Below, one piece after another: positions 13,201 to 27,700 of a stretch of DNA of 64,000 bases. The notes under the pieces were generated by a model, which ran no database searches, had not been told where the DNA came from, and worked only from the letters and a program-made list of their open reading frames with translations. A program made the translations under genes and the position numbers. How positions within the stretch are numbered: position 1 is the first letter of the stretch; the number at the start of each line of letters is the position of its first letter. Origin of the DNA: Gymnothorax reevesii (lineage: Eukaryota; Chordata; Actinopteri; Anguilliformes; Muraenidae); NCBI GenBank assembly GCA_029721435.1, contig CM056573.1:193501-257500 (forward strand), in the 5' to 3' direction.

Positions 13201-16200
13201 CTCCACTCCCTGTTTTTTGAGAGCTGCATGAATTAAACTCCTCAGCTAAGCCTGATGTGCAAACTGGTCAGTATCCTTGCCCATAGTGTCGATTCAGCAG
13301 TTTGAAAAAATGATAACTTGACACAGAAAAAATAGTTATCCTTAGTAGCAACCAGTTTAGCCACAGTGAGCTAACAGTATTCCAATTAGTAGTTCATAAA
13401 AATCAGTTTTCTGAGGCAAAAAAATCGACATGGTATTGATTCTCTCACATTCTATTGCCTATTACAGTTGTCCCATACAAAAAAAATTGTAGTTCCCTAC
13501 CGTGGATTTACGCGTAGATTCCTTCATTGCCAAATCCAGCGCTTCCTTATATCCACCCGAGTACTGGCGTTGATAGCCAATCACTCAACCATACACTCAA
13601 GCTCTTCTGCGTAATTGTAGAGTTACACTTCATGGCCTCGTGAAGTTTCCCTGATAACAATGTATTGATTGGCTCGTTTCTTATCCAATTCCCGAGTGTT
13701 TAAACATTTTAGAGTAAGTGAAACACATTGATTGGACAAACACAGAGCATACAAACCAATGCGTATCAGCAGGCTCGGTTGTATCCTGTCTACGTTATGC
13801 ACATTACGCGGCTAAAATAGACGGGATTTATAGAAAATCGGTTCGCAAAACTGGCCTTGAAGTGTTCAGTTACATTACAGGATTTAAATGAGAACGATAT
13901 GCTCTATTGGAATTATTTCGAATGAAACAGGACCGGAGGGTCCTTGCTACTGGATACATCGGTCTCTATTTTATACAGTCAATGTCTCTGGAGGAGGGAT
14001 TCACGAAAAAGGTCAGGCTGTTATTTTTTTTTTTCTGTTTCGGAATGTATATGTACTCAACAAAGTTGAATGTCGAGGTTTTTTTCCTGTTTAAAACGCG
14101 AACTGCCCGTGCATTTTGGTGTGGACCCCCGGTACGTTCATTGCACGTTTCTTTTGAATCGGGAGACGCAATGGATTTGATATTCCCTGAAAGTGGAGTG
14201 TCTGTTCAGTTAAAATAAGGTATATTTCAGAATTCAGATATTACTGTGTTAGTGAGGTGTACTTGCTCCTTATAAGTGTTGAAATGGGTTCGTGAGCTTT
14301 GAAGAGGGGACTGGTAGCTTTCATTACAGGGTGAATGTTCTGACCGTTTAATTAGCAGTTTATTTAATGCGTGTTTGTGCTGGCTTTGAAGAAAAATGGC
14401 CAAAACTCTAAACTTTATTATGGAGAAAAGGCATGTTTCATATTTGGAGAGGTTGCTTGTGACCACTGATATTCAACTGCACTGATATTGATAAATTCAT
14501 ACTAAACTCAACCAGAAAATCATTCGTTGCTGCTCATTTTCTCTACCAAAATCATGAAAATAAACTGAAATACAATGTAATTCTAAATGCTGTAAGTGTC
14601 TTTCCTGAATTGAGCCACATTTTTCCTCTTTGTGAAGCTTAAATCTTGAATTATACAGCATTAAAGTGGGTAACCCATAAATAGCCAAATTTGGCTTCTG
14701 CACAAAGGGGTTAATGTTCGAACAGGTAAACTTTGTAATTTTTTGCAAATATTAGCTCATTTGGAATTTGATGCCTGCAACATGTTTCAAAAAAGCTGGC
14801 ACAAGTGGCAAAAAAGACCGAGAGTTGAGGAATGCTCATCAAACACTTATTTGGAACATCCCACCGGTGAATGGGCTAATTGGGAACAGGTGGGTGCCAT
14901 GACTGGGTATAAAAGCAGCTTCCCTGAAATGCTCAGTCATTCACAAACAAGGATGGGGCGTGGGTCACCACTTAGTGAACAAATGCGTGAACTGATTGTC
15001 GAACAGTTTAAAAACAACATTCCTCAATGAGCCATTGCAAGAAATTTAGGGATTTCATCATCTACGATCCGTAATATCGTCAAAAGGTTCAGAGAATCTG
15101 GAGAAATCACTGCACGTAAGCGACAAGGCCGAAAACCAACATTGAATGCCCGTGACCTTCGTTCCCTCAGACGGTACTGCATCAAAAACCAACATCAGTG
15201 TGTAAAGGACATCACCACATGGGCTCAGGAACACTTCAGAAAACCACTGTCAGTAACTACAGTTCGTCGCTACATCTGCAAGTGCAAGTTAAAACTCTAC
15301 AATGCAAAGCAAAAGCCATTTATCATCAACACCCAGAAACGCCGCCGGCTTCGCTGGGTCCAAGCTCAACTAAGATGGACTGATGCAAAGTGGAAAAGTG
15401 TTCTGTGGTCTGACGAGTCCACATTCCAAATTGTTTTTGGAAACTGTGGACGTCGTGTCCTCCGGACCAAAGAGGAAAAGAACCATCTGGACTGTTATAG
15501 GCACAAAGTTCAAAAGCCAGCATCTGTGATGGTATGGGGGTGTATTAGTGCCCAAGGCATGGGCAACTTACACATATGTGAAGGCACCATTAATGCTGAA
15601 AGGTACATACAGGTTTTGGAGCAACATATGTTGCCATCCAAGCAACGTCTTTTTCATGGACGTTTATTTCAGCAAGGCAATGCCAAGCCACATTCTGCAC
15701 GTGTTACAACAGCATGGCTCCGTAGTAACAGAGTGCGGGTACTAGACTGGCCTGCCTGTAGTCCAGACCTGTCTCCCATTGAAAATGTGTGGCGCATTAT
15801 GAAGCGTAAAATACGACAAAGGAGACTCCGGACTGTTGCACAACTTAAGCTGTACATCAAGCAAGAATGGGAAAGAGTTCCACCTGAAAAGCTTCAAAAA
15901 TTGGCCTCCTCAGTTTCCAAACGTTTACTGAGTGTCGTTAAAAGGAAAGGCGATGTAACACAGTAGTAAAAAGGCCCCTGTGCCAACTTTTTTGCAATGT
16001 GTTGCTGCCTATAAATTCTAAGTAAATGATTATTTGCAAAAAAAAATAGTTTCTCAGTTTGAACATTAAACATCTTGTCTTTGCAGTGTATTCAATTGAA
16101 TATAAGTTGGAAAAGATTTGTAAATCATTGTAGTCTGTTTTTATCTACAATTTATATAACGTGCCAACTTCACTGGTTTTGGGTTTTGTACTACTTAATG

Positions 16201-18678
16201 GCCAATGGTATAAAAAGGTGTACAATAATTATCCCATATGTAATTTCAATTACAATTGATTTGCGCTCTTTAAAGCATGATTTCATGAATTGTGTCTTCT
16301 GTGAGGCGCAGAGAAAGGACAGTTCTCTCCTGGGCCAGAGGATCCTGTTCCAGCTCCCTGCTGAGTCCAACTGAGGTTTCATACCAGGAAAACTCACAGG
16401 ATAATATGGCTACAAGCCAATAATGGGACAGGGTGAGATTAATGAACTCATGCAATGTTCAACAAGAGCACCAGGAGCTGGTACATTATACGCCACCGAC
16501 ATTTTGGTATAAATTTGACCTCGATGTGAAACCTTGACCTTGGAGCGACGGAACCGACAGTCATTCGGTGTCTAGACCCTGACCCAGATAATGTTCCTGT
16601 GGAGTTTCGTGCCGATCAGGCTGAAGCTTTGCACACAAATTTACGGACAAGGCAAATGTTAACAGACGAACGGACGGACGGACAGACGGAGCGGATGACG
16701 CCAATATACGACCGCCTCTAGCGGTGTATAAAAACTGCAAAAACAGACAATTTCGCAACAACATCCAAAATAAATCACTTGCCGGACTTCATTACTGCGT
16801 CCCATTACTGTATCTTATATTTTTAAGGTACAGACGCAGCCCGCTGAGCTCTGCTGCAGCTGAGGTTGTAACGCACTGGAAGGTCTTTCATTACTTACGT
16901 GTGGGAGAACAGCTTGGACTCGTAGTCAGTGAAGAGCTCGTCAGCTTTGCAGAAAACGCAGCTGCACGGGAACGAAAGTACAGCAGCCATTTAAAATTAC
17001 ATTTGCTTCACGGCTGCATTTTGCATCATGTGAGTCCAACATGTACTAAACTCAATTATTTTTCATTCATCCAGTGAAAGCAATTGAATTCTGGCCATAC
17101 AATGACCTCTGACCTCTCCGTAATGCGGGATAAATATTCAGAGGATTGGGAGCGTTTCAGTCTGCACTGGAAAACTCTCACCAAAACGGTACATAAGTGT
17201 GCTGACAGCGGAGCCGTTAGCTCACTTGTTCAGCGGCAGGCGAACAGGCCTCAGGTGACAGATGGTGGCCTCGTCGATCACAGTCTTTGAGGGGGGTCCC
17301 TCCAGGCTCTTCAGAGCGTCCTGCACCGTCTTCTGGGACTTCAACAAATCATCCATCTGTGAGCTGAGCAGGAATTGCAAACCCCGCGCATCCCGGAACC
17401 TGGAGAATAACGAGCGCGTTTCTTCGAGACACACACACGCACTTCAACACCTACTTTTAGGGCACGTGCGCACACACCCTCATCGACACACAACACTCAC
17501 TAAAGAGCAGTGCAACGCGCACACACACAGCACCACACAAACAGTGCAAACAAAATACCCAAGAAAAGACCAAACAGGAGGGCTTTTCCTTAACTGCTTT
17601 GAAACTGATTGACAGAAGAATCATCACTGAAAGCCAGTGTTAACTAGTCCTGCCATAAGCATCTTCCTGTGCACAGAGATCTTTCGGATCCTGGATCAAG
17701 TCGGATCCTGAGCACAGTATCCATCAACACACAAAACTTCATTGACATTCATCAATAAGTTTTTGAAATATCCAATAAAATGACAAACAAGTGAACAAAC
17801 AGAGATATAAAAAAAATAGGCAATCTCATTCGCATGACAATACAGTACATGTGCACTCACTCCTACAGTCACAGGCATTCCCGTATCTCCAAATATACAC
17901 AAAAGCACAACCACACAAAGGTAACTCACTTATCAGCCAGTGAGATTTTCTTGGCCTCCTGCTTGTAACTGCAGGTCAGCTCGTTCTGGATCCGGAGGAT
18001 GAGGTCGTCATCGACAGAACACTGGACTGCCCGCTCTATGATATCCAACCACCAGGGGGAGCGCTGATGTACCTTTTCATAAAGTACAGTGATTTACATC
18101 ACAACCTCTGAGACCACAGATTTCACCCCCTGCTCCATGCAAACAGGGGGCAGCATTATATCAGAGTGGAAGAAATAATTGGCTTTACAGCACAGTGCAC
18201 ACAGCCCGATGGGAGCAGAGGGTCGGACACACACCTTGCGTTTGAGCTCTCTGATGTTCTGCAGGACAGGCTGCAGGGCCTCCCGCGCCTCCGACACCTC
18301 GGAGTTTGACTTGGTCATATAGTGCTGCCTCAGCTGCTCCGCCTGCAGGCGCAAATGACAGAGGCTGAAACCGAGTCCCCAGAGAGAGAAGCGCAAAACT
18401 CCAGGACAGGAGCAAAACTGCCGTTTTAACAGAGGAAATCAAGGGGCTCTTTTCTCGTTTCCTCGGAAAAGAAATGTATTAAATTTGGGGGAAAAACATT
18501 AATCAGTTAGCAATGATTTAGCAACCAAAAAACTCGTAGAGGAAAATGTCGGGACATGAGAAAAAAGAAAACAAGGAAAACAGGTGTTCGCTCTGCGACG
18601 GTACCTAATAAAGTGATGGCAAGAAAATGGCTCCACGACTAGACCTTCTGGAACCCTCATGTCAGGACTCTGTATAGG

Positions 18679-18749
<71 letters not shown>

Positions 18750-21700
18750 CTATGGCACTTCAGAAGCAAACTCACCTCCTCCTCCAGGCGATCGTCTCTC
18801 AGTGTGGGAGAAATCCCAGGGTGCTTTGCCTGCAGCAGCTCCATTAGATTATGAGTGGCATGCAGCCTCTGTATGAGAGCAGAACATGCACCATCAAAAC
18901 TCCGTCATCATCAAGGTTGTGGGTTTGAATCTGGCCTGGGGCCTTTCTGTGTGGAGTTAGCATGTTCTCCCCGTGTTCGCGTGGGTTTCCTCCGGGTACT
19001 CCGGTTTCCGCCACCACAAAACATGCATCGCAGGAGCACTCCTGTATGGCTGTGTGTGAATGTTTGGTGGTGGTCGGAGGGGCCGTAGGCGCATACTGGC
19101 AGCCACTCTTCTGTCAGTCTGCCCCAGGGCAGCTGTGGCTACAGAAACGTAGTTTACTACCATCAGAGTGTGAATGTGTGAGTGAATGAATAATGTATCC
19201 TTGTGAAGCGTCTTTGAGAGTCCAGAACAGCGCTATATAAAACTGATGCGTCATTATTATTATAATTATCATAACGATCAACTTTCAGATGGAACAAAGT
19301 CCCTAAGGAGGCCTGCGGAAGCCTGTAGCCCCGTCACTTACCTGCAGGGAGTCGGTCTTCAGCCGGTCCTTGTGCTCCTCAGAGGAGCGAAGCACCTCCC
19401 TGTACATTTCCACCGAATCCACAAACTCACCTGCGACAGACAAACAGCTACTGAGAGCCGATGTAGTCATAACAATTCCCTCCACTGCCATCGAAACAGG
19501 CCCTGTAAACTTTGTGCCGCTTTAGGAAATATTTCAGACCAGGGTCAGCATGCGACAGCAGACTGGAAGAAAACTATGCGATTATGGGCGATCAAAACAT
19601 GCAATTACACTCCTGCACTCTGTAAAGAGTGAACGTTGCTCTCCTTCAGTAAACATTTGAATTGAAATAAAACTGCACTGAAAATATAACCATCATGAAC
19701 GCCACGCTGTCGCCCCTCTCCCATTTGTTCAGTCTCACCTGACGGATGGTGCTTCAGGTGACAGTTACTGCCCAGAAAAGTGAAGCACAGTGCAGTGAGA
19801 AAGTATTTGCCCCCCGTTCCCCATTTTTTACATTTTTGCATATTTGCCACACTAAAATGTTTCAGATCAAACTAATATCATGTTCAAATTATCCTATCAA
19901 TGCAACTTCAAGCAGCTCCAAGAAACAAAATATCAGGCTCCACGGACTACTATATACAGACCATTTGAGGTTTGGGATTTATTTTTATGATGAAACTTCC
20001 TAAAATCATCCCCACTCTGCTTTAATCACAAATTGCACCCTGAATAGAGCACTCCTAGATGGCATCGGAACTGAAAAACAATACTAGGAAACACATATGG
20101 ATGATGAATTGGGAAAAACCAGAAGAAGAAGAGATGTGCTGTAGCGCCGCTGTACCTCGGATGATGTGGATGCCCGCCAGACCGTTCAGAGCGCAGACCA
20201 GCTGCCGATGCGCCTCCTCGCACTCCACCCTGCACTTCTTCTGCAGAGACTTCAGCAGCTCCTCCATCGTCATGGTGCTGCGGGAATCAGGGACAAACAC
20301 ACACAATCACCCCATAAAACCCACAGAACCATACAGCGGTCCGTCACACGCACCCATGAAACCTACAGAACCGTACAGAGGTCCGTCACACGCACCCATA
20401 AAACCTACAGAACCGTACAGCTGTCCATCACACGCACCCATAAAACCTACAGAACCGTACAGGGGTCCGTCACACGCACCCATAAAACCTACAGAACCGT
20501 ACAGAGGTCCGTCACACGCACCCATAAAACCTACAGAACCGTACAGGGGTCCGTCACACGCACCCATAAAACTTACAGAACTACAGGGTCAGTCACACGC
20601 AGCTGCTGTATTCAAACTAGCGAAACTTCTGGCCGATTTTGAACTGCAGTGGAGACCCTAAGGCTTCCAACAATCCCAAACTTGTCCTGCTGAATAACCG
20701 GTAACGGGCAGAATATGCTTTACTGGGTTTGAATATTTCTCTCAGTATAAGTGTGATGTGGCTTCAGTAAAGAGCTGCAACCAACAGATACAGAATATGT
20801 AGTATTAGACATAAAAAAAAAAGACTTTTCTGACTTCGAACCTATGTAAGGAAAAACTTAACTCCCAAAACTGATTTTTCACTTTTCTGCCTCCGTGACA
20901 CACAACTTCGAATGCAAACAGGCACTAACCATTATAACACGTTTAGACAAATGATTTTGAGGCAGCATTATGAAATCCGGCTGCAGCACGGGGGGAAATG
21001 ATGCAAACCCTCAGGAGCGTACGGCACGCAGCTGTGGAATCACAGTCACTGCCGACAGAGGGAATGACGAACATCAGCATGAATCTACTGCGGATCCTGA
21101 CTCTGCACTACAAGTGTGGGGACAGTTGCAATAAATAAAAATTGGCGCCAATGATATGATGATCATCAAAATGGGTGAAGCGTATAGTTTGGGACACAGA
21201 TGGCGCTTGGGAGTCAGTGTTGAGGTACAGATGATATCAGGGTCATTACTTGTACTGTCATTTATTTCTGAATGCACTATCCCCTGCCTCCTTAGTAAAA
21301 ATCAATTACAATTTGCACTCTTATTTTACACAGCTTCTATAAACAAATTATCTACTCTCAAGCACTATTTGCCTCATTTTATCGAAGTCTTGCAACCTTC
21401 CAGCTAGAGCCTTCAAACTTGCTTCAGACTTAGACTTTCCCAAAGTACAGCTGTTGATGTCTCTGCCGCACACGCGCGCACGCACGCACGCACGCACAGG
21501 GCATTCCCCTCCTCTTTTCATCACTCCATCCCATGTACCACTGAATGGACCATCTTTGATCTTTTCTAACTTTTGAGTCGTTCGTCACAGGGAGTAGGGG
21601 ATTGGGTTGTTGGACTCATAAAAGGATGATGTGCTAAATGGTGAAGCCCAACCCCTTTCCTGGTTGGTCCATATTTGATACGTCAGAACTAGTGAGCCAT

Positions 21701-24700
21701 TTGTCATGGAGGGTCGAGGGCTGGGTTGTATGATTGAGGACAGGGTCACATGTTAATTGTTGAAGCCCCACCTGGGGTTTGGTAGTTGGAATCCGGAAAA
21801 CTTCACGTTAAAATTGACAAAGCCTCGTCCCATTGTCTGATTGCTTGATATTTGGTCCATCATATCTATTGGAAAGCTGACATGGAAAGTTGGGGGCTGG
21901 ATTATGGGGCCATTGGAAGAAGTCAGAAGCGCTGATGCATTTCTGATAGGCCTGCCTTTTCTCCCTTGCAACTATTGACACGTGTAAAAAATTGAGCAGG
22001 GGGTGGGTTATTAGACTCAGTAAGGAGTCACGTCAACAGATGAAGCCCCGCCCACTTAGCTAATACCCCTCATACATACAGAGCTGTTTGAAACAGAGTC
22101 AGGAATTGGGTTGTTTAAAATGTTAAGATCATTGAAATGTTAAGATCATTTCCTGACACACCAGAGCCAAGAACAGGCAGCAGACTTACGGTCTTCCACA
22201 GATTTCTGCTTGTTCCCAAGAGCTGCTGCCCAGGTTTTATGCTATTGAGATAGTGTCTCTACCTCGACCTAAATTAAGCTCTGGTAAAAACCATAGGAGT
22301 GTTTGTTGGGCAAATTTAAAAAAAATTAGTACCTGTCATTTTATTAATAATGTGGCTAAACAACCCAAGTTAAAAATTGGATTAATTAATATTCGATCAC
22401 TAACTTCTAAGGCAACTTTTGTAAATGAATTAATTACTGATCACAAAGCTGATATTCTATGTTTAACCGAAACTTGGCTGAAAACTGATGAATATGTTGC
22501 CTTAAATGAAGCCACCCCTCCTGGTTATAGTTCTATTCATGTTCCGCGTCTCACGGGTCGTGGAGGTGGGGTTGCTGCCATATACAATTCAAATCTCCTG
22601 CCTACCTTGAAATCTGGCTTCAAATTTAATTCTTTTGAAGTTATTGTTCTCAGTTTTGCACATCCAGAAAAAAAAGCAGTCAGTTTTGTCCTTGCTATTA
22701 TATACAGGCCACCAGGGCCATACAGTGGTTTCTTAACTGAGATTGCCAATTTCCTTTCAAATATGGTTGTAAATTCAGACAAAGTTGTAATTGTAGGGGA
22801 TTTCAATATTCACATGGACAATGAAGGTGATCCTCTCAGATCAGCCTTCTTATCTATCATTGAATCTATTGGCTTCAATCAACATGTACATCAGTCCACG
22901 CATTCCCGCAACCATACACTTGACCTAGTCCTAACTTATAGTGCTGAAATAACAAATGTAGCAGTCATGCCTGAAAATCCAGTTTTATCAGACCATTATT
23001 TAATTACCTTCGAACTTCTTCAAGGCTGTCATGTGTCACTGGATCCCGCATTCTACTACAGCCGAAAGCTTTCTTCCTGGACTGAAAATGCTTTTATTAA
23101 TGAGCTCCCAGGCTCATTTGTACACTGTGGAGATTTTCTTGGTGTTAGCCATAATGCATATACAAATGCAAGTAAAAACACAATTGATCAGCTGACAGAC
23201 AATGTAAATAACATACTTTGCAGAACCCTGGATACTGTTGCACCTCTAAAGAGGAAAGTGTGCAATAAGAAATTAGCACCATGGTACAATGACTATACTC
23301 GTTCTTTAAAACAGGTTTCACGCCAACTGGAGTGCAAATGGCGTTCAACTAAATTGCAGGTATTCTTCCATGCCTGGAAAGACAGTCTACTTGCCTATAA
23401 ACGTGGTCTCTCCACTTCACGTTCCTCATATTTCTCTACATTGATAGATGAAAATAAAAACAACCCCAGGCACCTGTTTAGCACTGTTGCCAAGCTAACC
23501 AAGAATCAAGCTGATCCCTGTGTTTCTGTACCATTTAACAGCAATGACTTTATGAATTTCTTCGATAATAAAGTTATAAAAATCAGGGACAAGATTCAGA
23601 GTTCCTTTGTCTCTCCTCATATAGGGTCTTCTTCTCTATCTACCCAGCTTATGGATTTAGAATTATCACAAGGACAAGTGTCCTACCTGAACTCTTTTAC
23701 ACCAATAGATGTCAGCAAATTTAATACCATTGTAAATTCGTCAAAATCTGTTACGTGTCTTCTGGACCCCATCCCAACGAAGCTTTTAAAGGAGCTACTA
23801 CCAGTGAATGGAACCCCATTATTACACATTGTCAATGCTTCTTTAGCATCTGGACACATCCCACACACTCTTAAACGTGCAGTCATCAAACCCCTACTTA
23901 AGAAACCAAACTTGGATGTGAATAATGTGTCTAACTGCAGGCCTATCTCAAACCTCCCATTCCTCTCTAAAATACTAGAAAAGGCAGTTTCAAAACAACT
24001 CTGTTCATTTTTACACTCAAATTGTACATTGGAAGTTTTTCAATCTGGTTTCAGACCCTGTCACAGTACTGAAACAGCCCTGGTCAAAGTACTCAATGAC
24101 CTTCTCCTCGCTTCGGACAGTGGCTACATTTCTGTACTTGTGCTTCTTGATTTAAGTGCAGCATTTGACACTATCGATCACGATATCCTGTTGAATCGAC
24201 TTGAAAATCTTGTAGGCCTCCGTGGACAGGCTCTTTCCTGGTTCAGATCATACTTATCGGATCGATATCAATTTGTGCATTTTAATAATGACTCCTCGTA
24301 TCAATCAAGGGTTAGATATGGAGTACCACAAGGATCTGTGCTTGGACCAATATATATGCTTCCACTGGGACAAGTTATTCGCGCACATGGCATTAACTTT
24401 CACTGCTATGCAGATGACACACAACTATATCTGTCAGTCAAGCCTGATGAAGCTGCCCAGCTGTCAAAGATGGAAGCCTGTCTTGTAGACATAAAGAAAT
24501 GGATGAGTCACAATTTTCTCTTGTTGAACCCTAGTAAGACAGAAATAATCGTAGTGGGTCCCCAATCCCAGAGATGCAAAATCTCAGATTACATGCTTAA
24601 CATTGATGGAATTTCAATCGCTTCAAGTGCCATTATTAAAGATCTTGGTGTTACTCTTGACCCTGATCTCGCACTTGATACACATATAAAGAACATCTCA

Positions 24701-27700
24701 AGAGTTGCATTTTACCACTTGAGGAATATTTCCAAAATTCGGAAAATGCTGTCAATACATGATGCAGAAAAGCTTGTCCATGCCTTTGTTACTTCAAGAT
24801 TAGATTACTGTAATGCTCTTTTGTCTGGTTGTGCAAAATCCTCTCTAAAGGGGCTCCAGCAAATTCAAAATGCAGCTGCTCGTATTCTCACTAGAACACA
24901 CTGACACGAGCATATCAGCCCAGTGTTAGCTTCACTTCACTGGTTACCAGTTAAATTCCGAATAGACTATAAGATACTACTTCTTACCTTTAAAGCCTTA
25001 CATGGGCTTGGTACATTGTACCCAAGTGATTTACTTTTACCCTACATTCCCTCCAGAACACTCCGTTCGCAGAGTGCAGGCCTCCTTGTTGTTCCAAAAA
25101 TAGCTAAAATTACCATAGGCGGTAGAGCTTTTTCCTACCGTGCTCCCCTCTTATGGAACGAATTGCCTGCTCATATTCGGGGTGCAGACACTATCAGTAT
25201 ATTTAAAGTTAGGCTCAAAACTTATCTCTTTAGTCTGTCCTATAGTTGAGGGACAGGAGTGGGTGGCTGGCATAAGCTATAGAATATTTGGTGGACTGAG
25301 CAGTCAGTGCTGTCACTGGATCATTGCTGGTGAGGCCCTATTCTGCTGAGCTGGTTATGGTCTGGTGGTGACTGTCTCAACCTGCCCTCGTGGCTGTGTT
25401 GGCCCCTGCCCCCGTTTCTCATAACTATGCTGCCATAGTCTTATTCTGCTGGGGTTTCCTTATGGCACACAGGCACCTCTGTCTCTCCTGCTCTGTGTGC
25501 TCGCCATACAACTCCACCTCCCTAACAATATTTTTTTTTTCTCCTCCTCCTGCTCTGGGCACTTGCCAGATCAAGCTTCACCGAACACCCCCTGGCCTGG
25601 AGCTCCAGCCTAAGACCAGCTGTTACCATCTTGTTTCAGCTACAGGACCAAGAGGGTCTTCCTGCCTCATGATGACCTCCATTGCTAATTGTTTTACATT
25701 AGCCAAGACATCTGTTGGACAGTTTTAAATATACAAATTCTTTTAGCACTGATTAGATGGATTTCAATGGAACTCTTGTCATTATCTTGTTATCAACTAG
25801 CTAGCCCGCGGAGGATGGGCTTCCCCACTATAGCCGGGTTCCTCCTGAGATTTCTTCCCACTGGGGAGTTTTTTCTCACCACTGTTTGAGGATTTTTTCT
25901 CCCTACTGGGAGTTTTTTTTGCCTCGCTGTAGTGGGAATAGGGAATAGGTACTGGGAATAAGTTGGGCACTGCCCTTCAGTAACCCATCTCTGACTGTAA
26001 AGCGTCTTTGTGACAGTGTATCTGTAAAAAGCGCTATACAAAATAAAAAAATAAAATTGAATTGAATTGAATTGAATTTTAATTATAAATTTGGCTTTGT
26101 TCAGCCAACCTAAAAGGTATTTCACAAACTTTGTTTTTCAAGTTGGTTTTGCTGAAGTTGAGTTTCAGGTGATGGTCACTGCACTAACAGAAGGAGCTCT
26201 GCATCCGTCCTCCGCACTCCTGCGTAAAAACAGTCTCAAGGAGAAGACGGGGCGTTTCTCCATGGAAATGATTCTCTGAAATCATACATGTCAATAAGGT
26301 CACAACACCGGGTAGGAAATCTAGTTCACCTTTGAGTGTGTGATAGCGAGTGAACTCAAATCGTTACAAAAGCACGGACCAGAACTCAACTAACCAACAT
26401 CACACAGGCCGTGCCGTTTGGATCTCAGGGAACCAAGGTCCAAAAATAAAACCTCCGTTACCGCTTATTGCCATTTGTGCTGCTAAAGCGACATTAACTG
26501 CTTTTCAAGGCTGATTTATACACATCTTCACTGCATCAGTTGCAAGGGCACAAAACACAGGCTAAATACTTCTGCTGTGACTCAGGAAAGAGCTGGAATT
26601 ACTTCAGAAGAGTGGAGCCGAATTCTGAAGAAATGACAAAACTTACCAATTATGATGGAACAACAGCTACAGACCATATCCTCAGGGATCATGACACCGA
26701 GCGTGCTCGGTAGGGCTCACCTCTTCTGGAAGGGCAGAAACTCCCCCCTCACAGCCTGAGGGTGACAGCAGGCCTGGCGTAAGCGCAGCAGTGGGGTCAG
26801 AATGGTGTGGACTGTGCGGCGATCCAGGCTGCCCAGCTTCAGCGCCCAATCAGAGATCTTCCTCAGCTTGGCCAGGGCGTCCTGCGAGCAGACCTCGTGC
26901 TGCCGACGGTAGAAGTGACCCTCGACAGGCGAGAAGTGCAGCCAGTGGGCCTCTTCGGTCTGCGGCGGAATCTGGATCTGGAGCGGAGCGAGATGAGACA
27001 GACGATGACGTTAATGCGTCCGTGTTCTCCTTCAAGAGGAAAGATAGACCAGGACCCAACACCAGAACACCCTAGTTTAGCCGGACCCTGAGCGACAGCC
27101 AAACAGGGAAAATGAAAAAAAATCGCTGGCTTTAAAAATCATGCTCTTCATACATGAATATGTCCGTCTTCGTGAGGACAAGGATTATTCACAGAATTAT
27201 TCACAAATTCACACATTATTATTGTCTCTGATAGATGACTGGCAGTGTGAGAAACTTCTGACCAAAACTGTGCTGTGTGTCAGCGAGGAATGAGCAGTGT
27301 TTGGACGAGCCCATATCAGTGCTTGACGTAAACATACTGTACTGTATGCACAGCATTCAATTAACAATTAACTGTCAACTGGCAGTATCCAAATGAACAG
27401 GGTCCATCCTAAACGCACCAGGAGCGAATGCAAAAACAACAAAAACAATAAGAGGTGGCGACTAAGGCCAATCCATACAGTCTTTGAACAATTTATTTCG
27501 GGGATATAAGAAGATCAGCTGACTAATATTTGGTGGATGTAACATATTAACTTGTCTACACAAAATGAGACCAAAAAAAAGAGAGTAAATGTGAGCTCCT
27601 GGCAGCTGTAGGCCACAGGCAGGCCTCGCATTACCGGGCGTCTGCAGCCGCGGAGCCAGAGGGTCGCAGAGGGTCATTACGTTCCTTCTGACAGCCATTT

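Larger units (their letters stand above)
12923..16188 (+). mobile_element. Tc1-like transposon interrupted by a piggyBac-type insert
   Basis: Flanked by TA at 12921-12922 and 16189-16190. Long terminal inverted repeats (over 100 bp) begin CAATACCCAAAACCAGTGAA on the left and have their complement at the right end near 16170-16188. The left repeat is split by the insert at 13042-14714. Without that insert the element is about 1.6 kb, the usual Tc1 size. It lies in SHPRH intron 19, antisense to the gene. Confidence 0.9.

Noticed and set aside
18499..18847. Open frames of alternating Cys-Val or Thr-His
   Set aside because: Translation of the CA microsatellite.
20059..20661. Long open frames (up to 200 codons on both strands) at the 42-bp repeat
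   Set aside because: They arise because the repeat length is a multiple of three. The protein would be a monotonous 14-residue repeat and it overlaps a SHPRH exon on the opposite strand.
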